NCBI RefSeq assembly: GCF_027533645.1
Contig: NZ_JAQAGY010000001.1
Span: 1-64,000, forward strand
Length of the DNA: 64,000 nucleotides
Source of the DNA: Paenibacillus caseinilyticus
GTDB taxonomy: Bacteria > Bacillota > Bacilli > Paenibacillales > NBRC-103111
Direction of reading: 5' to 3'
The position numbers and the translations under genes are program-made. Each line of letters begins with the position of its first letter. Position 1 is the first letter of the stretch. The notes beneath the pieces are model-generated. The model was not told the DNA's origin, did not search any database, and worked only from the letters and a program-made list of their open reading frames with translations. This document shows, one piece after another, positions 24,840 to 33,154 of the stretch.

Positions 24840-25715
24840 CTAACCGCCCGGCGTGCTCTGAACGGCCGGTCTGGTGCCGATCACAACAGTGGCGTCCAGC
24901 TCGTCGGAACGTACGGTCTGCGGAATCAGCCCGTTGACCGCCATGATCTCGGCGGTCTGCACCGCCTGCCCCTCGCTCGTCTCCAGCAGCAGGCGGCCTC
25001 CAGGCGCCAGCCAGAGCAGGGCCTCGGCGGCCACCCGGCGCTGGATATCAAGCCCGTCCGCCCCTCCATCGAGCGCCGCCCGCGCTTCATGCATACGGGC
25101 CTCCGGCGGCAGCAGCCGAATCGCCCCGGAGGGTACGTAAGGCGCGTTAGCGACCAGGAGGTCGACTCGGCCCCTCAGCAGGGCGGGCAGCGGATGGTAG
25201 AGGTCGCCTTCGTATACGCGACCCCTTGCGGCACTTACATTGCGGCGGGCGCACTTCACTGCAGCAGGGTCGATATCGACGGAATACAGCTCGATCTCCC
25301 CCAACTCGGAGGCCAGCGCGATGCCGAGCGCTCCCGAGCCGCAGCACAGGTCCACCACGACGGCTCCCGGCCGGGCGAGCGCTGCAGCCTGGCGGACGAG
25401 GAACACGGTACGTTGGCGGGGTACGAAGACGCCTGGGGCCACCGCGATCCGCAATCCGCAGAACTCGGCCCATCCGATGACGTGCTCGAGGGGGAAGCCT
25501 GAGACCCGCCGGTCCGTCATAGCCGCCAGTTCGGCCGGAGTGCGTGCCGCGCAGACGAGCAGCCGGGCCTCCTCTTCAGCGAAGACACACCCGGCCGCCC
25601 GGAGTCTATCGACGATGACCGGATACAGCTCCGCCCCCCAAGAGGATTCTCTCGCTTCCATTTCTTCCATTTCTTCCATTGATTTCATGGTTTCCATCGG
25701 TTCTATGGTGTCCAT
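24840..25715 (-). CDS. PrmC/HemK-like putative protein-glutamine N5-methyltransferase
   Basis: The protein is up to 291 aa. It has the SAM-binding motif VVDLCCGSGALGIA (about 120-133), the upstream PGVFVPRQRT element, and NAPY (190-193) in place of the PrmC NPPY. This variant belongs to a group annotated as putative N5-glutamine methyltransferases, separate from the housekeeping release-factor enzyme. The first 22 residues (METMKSMEEMEEMEARE) come from a short tandem DNA repeat with several in-frame ATGs, so the exact start is uncertain. Codon use is GC-rich. Confidence 0.8.
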   Translation of the reverse strand: MDTIEPMETMKSMEEMEEMEARESSWGAELYPVIVDRLRAAGCVFAEEEARLLVCAARTPAELAAMTDRRVSGFPLEHVIGWAEFCGLRIAVAPGVFVPRQRTVFLVRQAAALARPGAVVVDLCCGSGALGIALASELGEIELYSVDIDPAAVKCARRNVSAARGRVYEGDLYHPLPALLRGRVDLLVANAPYVPSGAIRLLPPEARMHEARAALDGGADGLDIQRRVAAEALLWLAPGGRLLLETSEGQAVQTAEIMAVNGLIPQTVRSDELDATVVIGTRPAVQSTPGG

Positions 25716-25743
25716 CCATTCCCTCCGTTTCTACCCGTCAGAG

Positions 25744-26271
25744 CTATTCCTCCAGCCTGTATTGTTTGCCGCCTCGAATCTCTTCCATCACGCGCACCAC
25801 ATCCTCTTCCCCCATCGAGCTTGTATCGAGAATGTGTTTGGGATCTACTCCCGAAGCTTCGAATTCCCTAAGCAGGATTAGACACCGTTCTCCCATCTGG
25901 TGTTCGGGCAGCCTCAATCGGTCTCTCTTGAGCAGGGTCTCTGGATCCGCCCGCAGAACAACATAGACAACAGAGACATGGTAATTCTTCAACTTATCCT
26001 GCAGCCACTTCGCCTGGGCCGGGAAGGTAACATAGTCCACGACCACATCGACTCCATGGGTAACAAAATTAAGGGCAAGGCTTAGAATATTATTCCATAT
26101 GAGCGTCAATTCCGCTTCGCTCTCCCATGGCTTCTTGCGACCTTGAACATGCATGTGGCTAATATCGTCACCTGAAAGATAGGCGCTATGCTGCAATGCA
26201 TGAACGAATTGCAGAGAAATTGTGGATTTGCCGACCCCGGCCGGTCCCGACACCAGGTATACAGTTCGCAC
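25744..26271 (-). CDS. small P-loop kinase-like ATPase
   Basis: The protein is 175 aa with Walker A GPAGVGKST (9-17) close to the N-terminus, a DD motif (SGDDISHMH, about 33) and a lid-like RDRLRLPEHQMGERCL segment. This is the layout of shikimate-kinase/adenylate-kinase-like or chloramphenicol-phosphotransferase-like enzymes. The substrate is unknown. It is followed on the same strand by the PrmC-like gene with about 28 bases between, so the two may be co-transcribed. Confidence 0.75.
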   Translation of the reverse strand: MRTVYLVSGPAGVGKSTISLQFVHALQHSAYLSGDDISHMHVQGRKKPWESEAELTLIWNNILSLALNFVTHGVDVVVDYVTFPAQAKWLQDKLKNYHVSVVYVVLRADPETLLKRDRLRLPEHQMGERCLILLREFEASGVDPKHILDTSSMGEEDVVRVMEEIRGGKQYRLEE

Positions 26272-26442
26272 GATGAGCCTCCTTGCCGTACCGCTATCCT
26301 TCCTGCGGAACGCCTAGTCTTCCCTCCATGCTACTCTGCAGCAAGCTGCGCTTCCAGGGGGCAGGTTGGCTATAGTCAAACTTTCCTAAGCGGCAACGAG
26401 CGTACCGGGAGTCTGATGCAGGGAATCATACCTATGCAGTAC

Positions 26443-26483
26443 AAAAAGGCCGGGCCTCCATTCCAGCGGGAGGCCCGGCCTTT
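26443..26483. terminator. strong bidirectional terminator
   Basis: A 15-bp stem (AAAGGCCGGGCCTCC and its complement) carries A and T tails at its two sides. It lies between the P-loop kinase promoter region and the end of the four-gene operon, so it could stop the operon read from the right. Confidence 0.8.
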
Positions 26484-26489
26484 CATTTA

Positions 26490-26604
26490 TATATAAGAAG
26501 AATTTAGATTATAAGAATTTAGATCTCGCCAGGGCTCGATCCTGTAATCTTATATCTTATAAACGCGCATCGTCCATAAAGGACGGCGAAGCCGTTTATC
26601 TTGC
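26490..26604 (-). repeat. type B repeat with partial internal duplication
   Basis: A full type B unit whose first part (TATAAGAATTTAGAT) is duplicated. It keeps CTCGCCAGGGCTCGATCCTG and the CGTCC...GGACG hairpin. It lies 44 bases after the stop of the uridine-kinase-like gene, in the usual orientation relative to that gene. Confidence 0.8.
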
Positions 26605-26648
26605 ATCATGTTCAAACCGCGATCCTATCCGCCATCCACCCTTCCCCG

Positions 26649-27320
26649 TTACCGGCTGATCAGCGCAAGGTCCGGAGTGGATGGCGCCAGGACAGCCTGG
26701 CACCGCTCCCATGGCCGGTCCTGCTGCAGGTGCAGGAGCTGTCCGCGGTACAGCCGCTTCAGATACCTGTCGCGGATAGCCTGAACGGAACCATAATATG
26801 CAAGGTCCCTTTCCCGGCTGCAAGCCCGCTTCACGCCCGCCCGGAAGGAGAGCGACAACCAGATGCGGTAGTCGAACACATCGGGAAGATCTCTCCGCAG
26901 CAGGAAGACCCCCTCCACCACGATCACGGAAGGCTCGGGCACCGAATACTCCGTCTCCCTGTACGCATCGGACTCCCAATCGACATGGGTCACAGTCTTG
27001 CGGACCAGCTCCCCCCTGCTTAGCGGCACGAGAAGCTCCCCGAACAGCGTCCCGTAATCGCAGGAATCGAGGTAGTACCCGGCCGCCGGGTCCGGGTTCC
27101 GGTAGCGGACATGCCGCCGGAAGAAGAAGTCGTCGCCGGAGAGCGGCAGGACCGGCATCCCGCGTTCCGTAAGACTCTCCTGCAGACGCTGTGCCAGCGT
27201 CGACTTGCCGGAGGCATCGATACCGGAGACGCATACGAGCAGGTGCCGGTTCTCCTTCTTCTTCGCTTGATAGCCCCGCTGCAGCTCGTCCACCAGCTGA
27301 CGGTACTCCTGATCGGTCAT
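26649..27320 (-). CDS. uridine-kinase-like P-loop phosphotransferase
   Basis: The protein is 223 aa. Walker A is GIDASGKST (33-41), followed by SGDDFFFRRHVRYRN and VIVVEGVFLLRRDLPD, the pattern of uridine kinase/phosphoribulokinase-like enzymes. Its start overlaps the HAD gene stop by four bases (ATGA), so it is the last gene of the four-gene operon. The acceptor could be a nucleoside or, in this context, a sugar-like product of the preceding enzymes. Confidence 0.8.
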   Translation of the reverse strand: MTDQEYRQLVDELQRGYQAKKKENRHLLVCVSGIDASGKSTLAQRLQESLTERGMPVLPLSGDDFFFRRHVRYRNPDPAAGYYLDSCDYGTLFGELLVPLSRGELVRKTVTHVDWESDAYRETEYSVPEPSVIVVEGVFLLRRDLPDVFDYRIWLSLSFRAGVKRACSRERDLAYYGSVQAIRDRYLKRLYRGQLLHLQQDRPWERCQAVLAPSTPDLALISR

Positions 27321-28063
27321 GCCCCGGCACCGACGGGAAGCGAATCCAGCAGGAGAGGCACCTGCCCGATTCTCTCCGCCTGATAATACCGCGGATGGGA
27401 CCCGTAGCTCAGAGAAGGCTGCGCTGCGAGATGAATCGTGGTCATGCCCGCATTCAGGGCCCCTACGGTATCCTTCGTCTCGTTATCTCCGACATGCACC
27501 GCTTCTTCGGGAGAGACACCGAGGCGCTCCAGCGTAAGCCGGAATGCCTTCTCATTGGGCTTCGAGGCTCCCGCCTCGTCGGAGAAGGTGAATACGGCAA
27601 AGTAATCGAGCAGTCCGTCCCGCTCCAATACCCGGCGCAGCATCCGGCCCGAGGTCTGGCCTGTGTCTGAGATGATCGCGAGGGTGTACTGCCCGGCCAG
27701 CCTCGCGATCGTCTCCTTCGACTCGGCGAACGGGAGGGGCGGGTAGGAATGGCCGACGGCTTCAACCTCTCCAGCCAAACGGAGGGCTTCCTCCTCGGGC
27801 AGAGAGATGCCTAGAAGGGCGGCGGCGGCAAGCAGCCTCTCCTGTGCCCCCGGCGTGAAGTGCTCCTCGTCCCACTGCCGCTTGCTGGCATCGGCCGCCC
27901 GCCGGACAGCCGCTTTCAGCCGGGCCCGCTCCACGGCGAACCCGAGTTCGTACAGCCGCTGATGGATGAGCTCCAGCCTGAGCTGCCCGCGGGTGGCATC
28001 ACGCTGCGGGCAGTCGTGGTAGATCGTATCCCACAGATCCAAGGTGATGGCCTTGATCGTCAT
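27317..28063 (-). CDS. HAD-superfamily hydrolase
   Basis: The start is ATG 28063 with a GGAGG site. The protein is 248 aa. Motif I is DLWDT (D9), with tryptophan where phosphatases usually have the second aspartate; motif II is ISDTGQTS, and motif III/IV lies in KPNEKAF and VHVGDNETKDTVGALNAG. The C1-type helical cap lies between motifs I and II. It is a HAD hydrolase in the YjjG/haloacid-dehalogenase style. Its substrate probably comes from the aminotransferase/dehydrogenase pair upstream. It is tightly packed between its neighbours (4-base overlap downstream, 1-base gap upstream). Confidence 0.85.
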   Translation of the reverse strand: MTIKAITLDLWDTIYHDCPQRDATRGQLRLELIHQRLYELGFAVERARLKAAVRRAADASKRQWDEEHFTPGAQERLLAAAALLGISLPEEEALRLAGEVEAVGHSYPPLPFAESKETIARLAGQYTLAIISDTGQTSGRMLRRVLERDGLLDYFAVFTFSDEAGASKPNEKAFRLTLERLGVSPEEAVHVGDNETKDTVGALNAGMTTIHLAAQPSLSYGSHPRYYQAERIGQVPLLLDSLPVGAGA

Positions 28064-28064
28064 G

Positions 28065-29108
28065 TTAAGCACCTCCGGAATGAAGCACGACCTTGATCGC
28101 CGTAGAAGAAGGCTGGAGCACCCGCCCGCTCAGGTCGCAGCCGAGCGTCCGGAAGGCCTCCGCATAGTCCGTCACGGGATAAGCGTGGGTGATCAGCTTC
28201 GCCGCCGGAACGATGCCCCGCTCGATCAGATAGTGCGCCGTCGCGAAGGTGCCCAGCGAGTCGATGGAGCCGATGATCTTCAGGCTGCGGTCAACAATTT
28301 CTTTGGGGTTGAAGCTCGACTCGCCGTCCCGGAGCCCGACCAGCATCAGATACCCTCCATTCGCCAGATAAGCGATGGAAGGGGACGCGAGCAACCCGGT
28401 CGTGTCCACGATCAGGTCCGCCTGCAGATCAACCGGCGCATGGCACCGCACCGCGTCTTCCAGCGAATGGTGTACATCCCATCCCTGCGGGACGATAGAC
28501 CTGGCGATCTCCCGGCGTTCCTCCGAGATCTCCACCATGCTGCCGGTCACGCCCTTCGAGGCCAGGGCATAGCTGTAGAGCATGCCGATCGGACCGGCCC
28601 CAAGTACGACGGTGCGGAAGTTCGGCAGCAGCCGGATCTGGTCGATGCCCGTCAAGATGCAGCTCAGCGGTTCCGTCAGGGTCGCTTCCTCATACGTCGT
28701 GTGATCCGCCAGCTTGTACAGAAACCGGTCCTCGGTCACGTAGTAGTCGGTGAAGGTCCCGTCGCTGCTCACCCCGGTTTCCGTGGCGCCTTTGTGGATA
28801 CAGTGATTCTGCCTGCCGGTGCGGCATTTGTCGCACTGTCCGCAGTAGTAAGTCGGATCGATCACCACGCGGTCGCCGGGCTTCAGCACGGTAACAGCCT
28901 CCCCCACCTGCACGACTTCGCCTGCGGACTCGTGTCCGAGGATGATGGACGATTTGGCGTGATATTTGCCGCTGATGATCCCGAGGTCCGTCCCGCAGAC
29001 CCCCGTTGCCCGGATGCGCACCAGCACCTGCCGGTCCGTCCGGATTCGGGGAACCGGCCGTTCCTCCAGTGCAATGTCCCAAGCCGAATGGTATACAAGC
29101 GATAACAT
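28065..29108 (-). CDS. zinc-dependent medium-chain alcohol/polyol dehydrogenase
   Basis: The start is ATG 29108 (AGGAGGG site). The protein is 347 aa. Catalytic zinc ligands C38 and H59/E60 (GHE) are present, with structural zinc ligands C89, C92, C95 and C103, and a GxGxxG NAD-binding turn at 170-175. It resembles sorbitol/threonine-dehydrogenase-type enzymes and probably oxidises a sugar alcohol or amino polyol. It is the second gene of the operon led by the class III aminotransferase. Confidence 0.9.
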   Translation of the reverse strand: MLSLVYHSAWDIALEERPVPRIRTDRQVLVRIRATGVCGTDLGIISGKYHAKSSIILGHESAGEVVQVGEAVTVLKPGDRVVIDPTYYCGQCDKCRTGRQNHCIHKGATETGVSSDGTFTDYYVTEDRFLYKLADHTTYEEATLTEPLSCILTGIDQIRLLPNFRTVVLGAGPIGMLYSYALASKGVTGSMVEISEERREIARSIVPQGWDVHHSLEDAVRCHAPVDLQADLIVDTTGLLASPSIAYLANGGYLMLVGLRDGESSFNPKEIVDRSLKIIGSIDSLGTFATAHYLIERGIVPAAKLITHAYPVTDYAEAFRTLGCDLSGRVLQPSSTAIKVVLHSGGA

Positions 29109-29153
29109 GGCTGATCCCTCCTGTATGGTATATGGTCTTCGCAGGCCCAAGAA

Positions 29154-30392
29154 TTAACCGACCTTCCGGAGTACGGCGCTGAGCCTCTCCACAATCTCCA
29201 CAAGCTCGTCGTCCGTCGCCACAAGCGCCGGCCTGACCTTGACCACATTGCCGAACCCGTATCTCGAACCCCTCAGGATGAGGCGCTGCTCCTTGAAGGC
29301 CGTATCGATGATGGCATTGGCCTTCCGGACATCGGGGTCCCCGTTCTCGTCGACGATCTCGAGTCCCCACATGAGCCCGATGCCCCGTACGTCCCCTATG
29401 CAGCGGAACCGGGCAGGCAGCTCACTCAGCAGTCCTGACAGAATCTCGCCCTTCAGCTTGACATCGTTCAGGAACTCGGGCTCCGATACGACTTCCAGCG
29501 TCGCCTTGGCGGCAGCCAGCGAGATGAGATTGCTTCCCGAGGTGAAGGAGTGCTCATGCTTCTCGAGCACATTGTAGCGGGAGCGCATCAGCACGGCGGC
29601 GATCGGTACGCCAATGCCCCCGAGCCCTTTGGCCAGCGTAATGATGTCGGGATCCATGCCGAGCATCTCGCTCGCGAACATGTACCCCGTCCGGCCGACG
29701 CCGGTCTGCACCTCGTCGGAGATGAGCAGCATGCCATGCTCGTCGCACAGCTTGCGCAGCCGCTGGAAGTACCCTTCAGGCGGAATGATGTTGCCCCCGT
29801 TGCCGAGGATCGGCTCGATGATCATGCAGGCCACGGAACCGGAGCTCGCATACTGGATATGGTCCGCTATGGCTTCGACGCATTGGAAGCCGCAGCCCGG
29901 GTAAGAGAGTTTGTAGTGGCAGCGGTAGCAGTAAGGCGCCGGCACGTGTAGGTGGTTCGCTGCCGCCGAATTCGGGAAGCCCTTGCGGCGGAAGCTGTTG
30001 CCGGATATGCCTGTAGCGAATTGGGTCTGTCCGTGATGGGACAGGAACAAGCTGACCACGTCGTCGGCGCCGGTATACTTCTGTGCGATTTTGACTGCGC
30101 ATTCATTGGCTGTCGATCCGGTGATATCCCGCATCCAGCCGGAGTCGATCCCCGGCGGAGCATACTCCAGCAGCATGTCCAGCACCTCGTTGGCATAGGG
30201 CTCCGTGAACGTGGAGGACATGTGCGACAGCTGCCCTACCTGCTCCTGTACCTTGTTGACCACATGGGGATGGTCATAGCCGAGCGAGAGATTGAAGGTG
30301 CCCGATACCCCGTCGATATACTCTTCACCGGCCTCGTTGATCAGCTTAATCCCTTTGCCGTATTTGAACTTGTTCGCAACCAAAGTTTGCAT
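29154..30392 (-). CDS. class III PLP-dependent aminotransferase
   Basis: The frame extends into the tandem repeats, but the real start is ATG 30392 with a GGAGG site, giving 412 aa. It is a fold-type I class III aminotransferase with SDEVQTGVGRTG, the PLP lysine K255 (ITLAKGLGG) and the HSFTSGSN segment of the dimer partner. It carries the insertion APYCYRCHYKLSYPGCGF, seen in some members. It would move an amino group onto an aldehyde or ketone. It leads the aminotransferase-dehydrogenase-HAD-kinase operon and is preceded by three tandem type B repeats. Confidence 0.9.
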   Translation of the reverse strand: MQTLVANKFKYGKGIKLINEAGEEYIDGVSGTFNLSLGYDHPHVVNKVQEQVGQLSHMSSTFTEPYANEVLDMLLEYAPPGIDSGWMRDITGSTANECAVKIAQKYTGADDVVSLFLSHHGQTQFATGISGNSFRRKGFPNSAAANHLHVPAPYCYRCHYKLSYPGCGFQCVEAIADHIQYASSGSVACMIIEPILGNGGNIIPPEGYFQRLRKLCDEHGMLLISDEVQTGVGRTGYMFASEMLGMDPDIITLAKGLGGIGVPIAAVLMRSRYNVLEKHEHSFTSGSNLISLAAAKATLEVVSEPEFLNDVKLKGEILSGLLSELPARFRCIGDVRGIGLMWGLEIVDENGDPDVRKANAIIDTAFKEQRLILRGSRYGFGNVVKVRPALVATDDELVEIVERLSAVLRKVG

Positions 30393-30424
30393 GAATGGTC
30401 CTCCGTCCGAGTTTGGAATATGTT

Positions 30425-30722
30425 CATATATAAGAATTTGTATCTCGCCAGAGCTCGATCCTGTCTTCTTATATATCTTATAAACGCGCATCGTCCTTAC
30501 AGGACGGCGAAACCGTTTATCTTGATATATAAGAATTTGTATCTCGCCAGAGCTCGATCCTGTCTTCTTATATATCTTATAAACGCGCATCGTCCTTACA
30601 GGACGGCGAAGCCGTTTATCTTGATATATAAGAATTTATATCTCGCCAAGGCTCGATCCTGTCTTCTTATATATCTTATAAACGCGCACCGTCCTTAAAG
30701 GACGGCGAAGCCGTTTATCTTG
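30425..30722 (-). repeat. three tandem 99-bp type B repeats
   Basis: Three head-to-tail copies of exactly 99 bp start at about 30425, 30524 and 30623, with no spacer. Copies 1 and 2 are almost identical and copy 3 has a few changes. Each unit holds a dyad GATATATAAGAA/TTCTTATATATC and a hairpin CGTCCTTACAGGACG inside AAACG/CGTTT. Because 99 is a multiple of three, open frames run through as false repeats of 33 residues. The block ends 86 bases after the MFS gene stop and starts 33 bases before the aminotransferase start. Confidence 0.92.
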
Positions 30723-30807
30723 CCTATCCGCTCATCCGCTGCTGCTGGTACCAGCCGGCCGCCCCCACCTCCCTTCTATGTTGCAGCCTGGTGTATCGAG
30801 TATTCCT

Positions 30808-32031
30808 CTACCGGTTCGACACCTGGAGCTCCGTCTTCTCCGTGCTTGCCCGGTTCCCCCGCAGCCCTGTAGATAAGAGGACGGCAGCGAAGAGGACCAG
30901 GGCGAATGCCGCCAGAATCCACAGCGTCCCCCCGACCTCCCATGAGGTCATGCTCCATCCGACGAAGAGCTGAAGTACCGATCCACCGATCCCGCCCGAG
31001 GCGATGAGAATGCTTGTGGTCCGCTCGACCATGCCCGGCAGAAGCTCATTGGCCAAGACGAGGGCGATGGAGAACAGCCCCGACATGAAGAGGCCAACGG
31101 CGAGTATGAGGAGGAAGATGGCCGCTCGGCCCTCTACCAGAGCCAGTCCGATCAGAAGAAGAAGGGTGCCGAGGCTGCTTGCCGCCAGAAAAGGCACGTA
31201 CCTTACCCGTTCGGCGAGGTGTCCGGCGAACAGCCTGCCGATCACCATGGCGATCCAGAAAAAAGTAACGCCGAGCGCACCTGTAGACGCCGAGACGCCG
31301 GTGCCCTCTACCAGAATGGACGGCAGGAAGTTCATCAGGCCCAGTTCCAGGCCCATGTAGACGAAGAAGAAGATCACATATATGAGCAGAATCGTCTTCT
31401 GGCTGCCTTGGTACTTCCCCGGCCGTGCAGGCGCCCCGGCGTGCTCCTCCGCCGTCCCGTCCGCAGCCGGAGGAGTCCGGAGCAGCTGTGTACATTCGGC
31501 AGGCATGCTCACCCACAGCACCAGCAGCCCGCCCGCCGCCGCAGCCCCTGCGAAGAACGAGTAGGACCAGGCATCCAGAGCCACGAGACCGCTGACGGCG
31601 GCAGGCATGAGCAGGGCTCCGACGCCAAAGTACACATCGAGCTTCGTCATCGCGATCGATTTGCGGTCTTCGGCGAATTCGATCGTGAACGCCCCGATCG
31701 CCGATTCGATGATCCCCGAACCGAAGCCGGTGAAGAAGGTCATGGCAACTACCACATACCAACCGGGCAGAAACCCGATGACCGCATACGGAATGACGAT
31801 GGTGAGCAGCGCGAGCAGCAGAAGCTGCTTGCGGCCATAGCGGGAGGACCACCAAGGCGAAGTCATTACCCCGCACAGGAAGCCCGCGAACTGCAAGAAC
31901 AGGAGCAGCCCCCCGTCGCTGTATTGACGTCCATAGTACGGGAGCAGCTTCGGCAGCAGCGAACCGAGCAGGACGCTCGTAATCCCGATGAGCAAATAAA
32001 AGTAACAGCTCAGTCCAAAAAGACGTTTCAT
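30808..32031 (-). CDS. MFS transporter
   Basis: I place the start at ATG 32031 (AGAGG site), giving 407 aa; the frame begins 33 bases earlier. There are twelve hydrophobic helices, with the MFS loop signature between helices 2 and 3 (SSRYGRKQLLLL) and a longer polar loop in the middle (about residues 195-215). It is similar to fucose-permease/FsrB-like carriers in layout, but the substrate is unknown. It lies upstream of the four-gene operon on the same strand, separated by the tandem repeats. Confidence 0.85.
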   Translation of the reverse strand: MKRLFGLSCYFYLLIGITSVLLGSLLPKLLPYYGRQYSDGGLLLFLQFAGFLCGVMTSPWWSSRYGRKQLLLLALLTIVIPYAVIGFLPGWYVVVAMTFFTGFGSGIIESAIGAFTIEFAEDRKSIAMTKLDVYFGVGALLMPAAVSGLVALDAWSYSFFAGAAAAGGLLVLWVSMPAECTQLLRTPPAADGTAEEHAGAPARPGKYQGSQKTILLIYVIFFFVYMGLELGLMNFLPSILVEGTGVSASTGALGVTFFWIAMVIGRLFAGHLAERVRYVPFLAASSLGTLLLLIGLALVEGRAAIFLLILAVGLFMSGLFSIALVLANELLPGMVERTTSILIASGGIGGSVLQLFVGWSMTSWEVGGTLWILAAFALVLFAAVLLSTGLRGNRASTEKTELQVSNR

Positions 32032-32131
32032 TCCATTCCTCTTTTCCGCCTGAATCATCAGCATTGACTATTCCAGAATTTGTAACTATCTTTAGAGGTG
32101 GGTGTAATAAGAACAGTGGGAGTGATAGGAC

Positions 32132-32782
32132 ATGACTACAGAAACCGTATTATACGAAAAATTCGATGCCGAAGAGCTGCATCCCGGCCTGCAGTGGCAC
32201 AGTCCGCCGCAGGAATGGTCCATCCGCGGGAGCAAGAAGGCCTTGGTCGTAAAACCGGGAGCCCAGACGGATTTTTGGCAAAAAACCCATTATGGGTTCA
32301 AGGTCGATAACGGTCATTTTCTGTATACGCAAGCAAGGGGAGATGTCGTCTTAACAACGAAAGTCCGTTCTTACCCGGTCCATCAATTCGACCAGGCCGG
32401 ACTCATGGTCCGGTTCTCGGAAACCTGCTGGCTTAAGACATCGGTAGAGTATGATACGCAAGGAGAGTCAAAGCTTGGCGTGGTGGTAACCAATCACGGC
32501 TACTCGGACTGGTCCACACAGAACTTCAAATCAGGCTTCACCGAACTGCTCTTCCGCATACGCAGGGAAGCGGGCGACTATCTTGTGGAATTCTCGGAAG
32601 TTCCGCAGACGCAGACCGCAGTGCCTTCATGGACCCAGCTGAGAATGGCCCATCTGGCGGAAGACCTTCATGATGATACCCCCTTTCAGTGCGGCTTGTA
32701 CGCATGCAGCCCGCAGGGCTCCGGTTTTACGGCGGAATTCGAGGAGCTGCACCTGAAGCAGGGCCGCGTATCGGGAAGTTAA
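32132..32782 (+). CDS. DUF1349 (YesU-like) concanavalin-type protein
   Basis: The protein is 216 aa with no signal peptide. It reads as a DUF1349 beta-sandwich (LQWHSPPQEWSIRGSKKALV, FDQAGLMVRFSETCWLKTSV, LGVVVTNHGYSDWST, GLYACSPQGSGFTAEFEEL). Relatives such as YesU belong to carbohydrate-utilisation clusters and are thought to bind or act on sugars. It is divergent from the MFS transporter and has no obvious operon partner. Confidence 0.88.
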   Translation: MTTETVLYEKFDAEELHPGLQWHSPPQEWSIRGSKKALVVKPGAQTDFWQKTHYGFKVDNGHFLYTQARGDVVLTTKVRSYPVHQFDQAGLMVRFSETCWLKTSVEYDTQGESKLGVVVTNHGYSDWSTQNFKSGFTELLFRIRREAGDYLVEFSEVPQTQTAVPSWTQLRMAHLAEDLHDDTPFQCGLYACSPQGSGFTAEFEELHLKQGRVSGS

Positions 32783-33154
32783 GCGGTTTATTCGACCTAA
32801 CTTGTTACAATTCTACATTTTTTATAAATATTCCCACAAGGGCTTATTTTACGAAAAGGTGTCATATTTTACGATATTTATGAAACTTATTCCTGTATCT
32901 GCCAACGGATCCCGCTGAACCGCGGTGCTCCGTTGGTTGTGCTGCGGCGAATCCATGGAACCGCCGCTGCACGCTGGGGCCGGCTTCCGGCCTCTGGATT
33001 GCCCCTCGCCCAGCAGCTGCCCCACGTCCCTGCCTATACTGCCTGTACCGCCTATCGTAACGCGGAATGGCCGGATGGTGTTGTCCGAGCCGGCCCTCAG
33101 CCGCATATGATGTCTTAAGAGACACCTATAACCGGGAAGGAGCTGTATGGCACG
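32783..33154. other. intergenic stretch without a convincing gene
   Basis: The first 90 bases are AT-rich and could hold a promoter. A GC-rich open frame at 32933-33118 has no ribosome site and no recognisable similarity, and its opposite strand is equally open, so I do not call it. Nothing else is visible. Confidence 0.4.

Noticed and set aside
29154-30590. Longer start of the aminotransferase inside the tandem repeats
   Set aside because: The extension only translates the 99-bp repeat; a proper GGAGG site precedes the ATG at 30392.
30425-30722. CRISPR array
   Set aside because: Three 99-bp copies are directly adjacent with no spacers, single copies occur elsewhere, and there are no cas genes.
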